Shown here piece after piece: positions 14,502 to 16,605 of a DNA stretch of 16,605 bases. Every line of letters begins with the position of its first letter. Positions within the stretch are counted from its first letter, which is position 1. The translations under genes were made by a program, and so were the position numbers. A model generated the notes under the pieces. The model was not told the origin of the DNA and did no database searches. It saw only the letters and a program-made list of their open reading frames with translations. Source of the stretch: Deltaproteobacteria bacterium (lineage in GTDB: Bacteria > Desulfobacterota > GWC2-55-46); the NCBI GenBank assembly GCA_021825035.1, contig JAKAIQ010000012.1, forward strand, positions 1 to 16,605. Direction: 5' to 3'.

Positions 14502-15616
14502 AACCGATGGAAGGGCCGTTGAAAACTTTTTTTGTCAATAGAGGCAAGATAATAATATACAGGCTTTTTGACGTCGCCTGGGAGATAAATCTTTCCGCAA
14601 TCGAAAAGATGGACAGGGAAGGGGCCAAGAGGCTCAAGTTTTCAAAATATCCCTATATGAAGGCCCTGGAATTCGCCAACCCGCCTATCTCTTTCGAACT
14701 TCCTTCCTTCAACAAGGTGCTTTTCAATCAGTCTTTAAAGGTCAACGTCGTGGCCAGGGCCTACGACTTCGGGGTCCTTTCCATTGCTTTCGACCTGCCG
14801 GTGCCGCCGGAGACGTCCTTTGCCGAGCTCGAGGAGGTGACAAGGGAGCTTGACATCGACAAATCGATAGAAGTTCAAGCCCGCGAATATGTCAATGCCC
14901 TGATGGAAAGCCTCGGAAAAGCCGTCGTGAGCCCGGAGATAAAGGAAGATTTCATAGAAGATTATATGATCATTTATGTGGAGGAGTTGAAGGACGGGAT
15001 AAAGGCCTTCGAGCTGATGGGCGCTTACGATCCGACGAAGTTGCTTCTCTATGAAGGCGACGAGCTCAGCCATTTCATCAGTAAAGAGACCCTCAAGCAC
15101 GGCTTCAGCTACTACCCGGAAGATTTCATCGTCATAAATATCGACAACGCGTTCATCATAGAGCCCACGGGCAGCCTCGATCTGCCGGACATACTCGAAT
15201 TCGCCAATGCGCAGTACGTGGAACTGCGGTATTACGACCATGTCATCGACAAGGAACTCAAGGCGATATACGGCGAGCTTTCCGGCAGAAGGGTCTCGAT
15301 TTTCAGGCTTCGGGAATATGAAAGGCTCCTTAAAAAGATTACGCGCACCATAAGCGAGATTACGGAGGTCACGGAAAAGGTAAATAATTCGGTTAAGGTG
15401 ACCGAGGACATATACTACGCGAAAATATACAGGGCGTTTATGGCGCTGTTGCGGAGCAGGGATTGGGAAGCCGGCACGCGTGAAAAACTCGAGGTGGTCA
15501 CAAACGCGTACAAGATGCTGCATGACGAGATATCGGCGAAAAGGGCGTATGTCCTCGAGTTCGGTATCTTCATATTAATCGTGATAGAGCTTGTCTGGCT
15601 GGTGGTGGGCAAATAG
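14486..15616 (+). CDS. Conserved C-terminally membrane-anchored protein, resembling RMND1/DUF155
   Basis: A protein of 376 residues from the ATG at 14486 (369 from an ATG at 14507, or 406 from one at 14396). It is mostly soluble, acidic alpha/beta sequence (VVARAYDFGVLSIAFDLPVP, then YYPEDFIVINIDNAFIIEPTG), then a helical, coiled-coil-prone part (LLKKITRTISEITEVTEKVN) and one hydrophobic helix at the very end, VLEFGIFILIVIELVWLVV. The layout of strand-rich N-half, helices and a terminal helix after an 'R..LE' turn recalls the RMND1/Rmd1/DUF155 proteins, but the resemblance is weak and I hold it loosely. The start is uncertain because a 15-bp hairpin covers it. The orientation, soluble part inside with a C-terminal anchor, is inferred. 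It lies 107 bases upstream of ftsH on the same strand. Confidence 0.75.
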   Translation: MADILQPMEGPLKTFFVNRGKIIIYRLFDVAWEINLSAIEKMDREGAKRLKFSKYPYMKALEFANPPISFELPSFNKVLFNQSLKVNVVARAYDFGVLSIAFDLPVPPETSFAELEEVTRELDIDKSIEVQAREYVNALMESLGKAVVSPEIKEDFIEDYMIIYVEELKDGIKAFELMGAYDPTKLLLYEGDELSHFISKETLKHGFSYYPEDFIVINIDNAFIIEPTGSLDLPDILEFANAQYVELRYYDHVIDKELKAIYGELSGRRVSIFRLREYERLLKKITRTISEITEVTEKVNNSVKVTEDIYYAKIYRAFMALLRSRDWEAGTREKLEVVTNAYKMLHDEISAKRAYVLEFGIFILIVIELVWLVVGK

Positions 15617-15688
15617 CCTGCGCGGCGAATCTCCCGCCTCCCGCTGATTTGAACCGGCATCGTCCGATATTGCGCGTCTTCCGGCGAT

Positions 15689-15717
15689 TTGATTTTTCAG
15701 GAGAACTCGGATAGAAT
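15689..15717 (+). promoter_or_regulatory. Promoter of ftsH, predicted to give a leaderless mRNA
   Basis: TTGATT (15689-15694, 4/6) and TAGAAT (15712-15717, 5/6) with a 17-base spacer. The -10 ends six bases before the ATG at 15724. An AGGAGA at 15700-15705 is some 18 bases from the ATG, too far to act as a normal ribosome-binding site and upstream of the predicted transcript start. Confidence 0.55.
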
Positions 15718-15723
15718 CTGCTT

Positions 15724-16605
15724 ATGGCCAACGATAAGGGCATTGACAGGTACGTCTATAAAAATACGATTTGGAAGGTCGTTTTAGCGCTATTAATAGT
15801 CCTATCTTTCGTATATTTTCTCGGGCAGCTTTTCAAACCGGGGGAGGCGGTACAGAGATACAAGATAACCTACACGCAGTTCATCGATGAACTCAATGCC
15901 GGCAATGTGAAGTCGGTAACCATAAAAGGCCTTGAGCTTGACGGCGTACTCGTAAAAAGCGTATCCCTGAAGCCGTTAGGCGATACCAAGGCGAAGGACG
16001 TACAAACTTTCAAGACGTATTTGCCTTCCTTCCAGGGCAGCGATCTCATTCGACAGTTTGAAGCGAAAAAAGTAATCGTGGACGTGGAGCCGGAGGAGAC
16101 GTCCGCTTTCTGGCAGGTGGCTATCGCGGTGCTGCCCTGGGTGGTAATAATAGGGGTATGGGTGCTGCTCATGAGGAGGATGCAGAATATACAGGGAGGA
16201 GGCGGCGGCGGGCTCTTCAGCTTCGGCCAGAGCAAGGCGAAGCTCTTTGACGCGAAGAGGCCGAGCATAGCGTTCAAGGACGTCGCCGGCATGGAATATG
16301 CCAAAAAGGAGCTTGAAGAGACGGTCGAGTTCATGAAGGACCCATCCAAGTTCTCAAGGCTCGGCGCGAAGATCCCGAAGGGCATACTTTTAATAGGCCC
16401 CCCGGGAACCGGCAAGACCCTGCTCGCCAGGGCAACCGCCGGAGAGGCGGGTGTGCCGTTCTTCAGCATCAGCGCCTCGGAGTTCATAGAGATGTTCGTT
16501 GGGGTAGGGGCCTCCCGCGTCAGGGATCTCTTTAAAAGGGCCCGCGACATGAAACCGAGCATAGTTTTCATAGACGAGATAGATTCCATCGGCCGCACCA
16601 GGGGC
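15724..16605 (+). CDS. ftsH: ATP-dependent zinc metalloprotease FtsH (N-terminal 294 residues, cut by window end)
   Basis: Membrane-bound AAA+ protease that degrades misfolded and regulatory membrane and cytoplasmic proteins. Visible: a first membrane helix at about 17-34, a periplasmic domain (about 45-125, starting ITYTQFIDELNAGNVKSV), a second membrane helix at about 130-150, a glycine-rich linker, and the AAA domain with Walker A GPPGTGKT (225-232), the FVG substrate-pore motif (258-260) and Walker B VFIDEID (281-287). The second region of homology and the HExxH protease domain lie outside the window. The sequence ATAGEAG and SASEF, instead of the commoner AVAGEAG and SGSDF, suggests a particular FtsH subgroup. 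The periplasmic insert after VTIKGLELDG is longer than in E. coli. No closely spaced ribosome-binding site precedes the ATG. Confidence 0.97.
   Translation, partial: MANDKGIDRYVYKNTIWKVVLALLIVLSFVYFLGQLFKPGEAVQRYKITYTQFIDELNAGNVKSVTIKGLELDGVLVKSVSLKPLGDTKAKDVQTFKTYLPSFQGSDLIRQFEAKKVIVDVEPEETSAFWQVAIAVLPWVVIIGVWVLLMRRMQNIQGGGGGGLFSFGQSKAKLFDAKRPSIAFKDVAGMEYAKKELEETVEFMKDPSKFSRLGAKIPKGILLIGPPGTGKTLLARATAGEAGVPFFSISASEFIEMFVGVGASRVRDLFKRARDMKPSIVFIDEIDSIGRTRG

Noticed and set aside
14735..15523. 262-codon minus-strand frame opposite the membrane protein gene.
   Set aside because: The plus-strand frame has a coherent layout with a terminal membrane helix; the opposite frame is a mirror of its codon bias.
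1..16605. CRISPR arrays, transposases, integrases, tRNA or rRNA genes.
   Set aside because: None seen: no regularly spaced repeats, no mobile-element protein motifs, and no cloverleaf or rRNA text recognised on either strand.

Overview
The window looks like chromosomal DNA of a Gram-negative (diderm) bacterium: it encodes an RND efflux pump with a TolC-like outer-membrane lipoprotein. Base composition is moderately GC-rich by eye. The protein families (archaeal-type endonuclease III, YkuK-like RNase H-fold protein, FtsH with an ATAGEAG/SASEF variant) suggest an uncultured lineage of the Nitrospirota or Desulfobacterota ('deltaproteobacterial') kind. That placement is inference from family resemblance only; no rRNA or tRNA gene is visible.

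Region 1 (about 1-7600, minus strand) is one functional unit read right to left: a secreted PepSY protein, an OmpR-type response regulator, its membrane histidine kinase, a TolC-family lipoprotein, a periplasmic adaptor, and an RND permease cut by the window start. The regulator and kinase are separated by one base, and the adaptor and permease overlap by ATGA. This is a self-contained sensor plus tripartite exporter. The gene order recalls Cus/Czc metal efflux, but the permease carries the Asp-Asp pair of multidrug-type RND pumps, so the substrate is open.

Region 2 (about 7600-10040) is a looser, AT-richer stretch. It holds an endonuclease III gene with a long leader behind a good sigma70-like promoter, an unidentified HExxH zinc-protease-like gene on the minus strand, and what look like two gene remnants next to an orphan terminator. 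It may have been acquired or rearranged.

Region 3 (about 10039-13101) has a YkuK-family (DUF458) protein and a flavin reductase-like protein on plus, converging on ligA (NAD-dependent DNA ligase) on minus.

Region 4 (about 13236-16605, plus strand) is the rplM-rpsI ribosomal operon with its own promoter and a textbook terminator. It is followed by a conserved membrane-anchored protein whose leader folds into two strong hairpins, and by the N-terminal 294 codons of ftsH, cut by the window end.

A recurring feature is promoter geometry: upstream of ligA, ftsH and the YkuK gene, -35/-10 pairs with 17-base spacers end 6-8 bases before the ATG and there is no ribosome-binding site at normal spacing, which predicts leaderless mRNAs.
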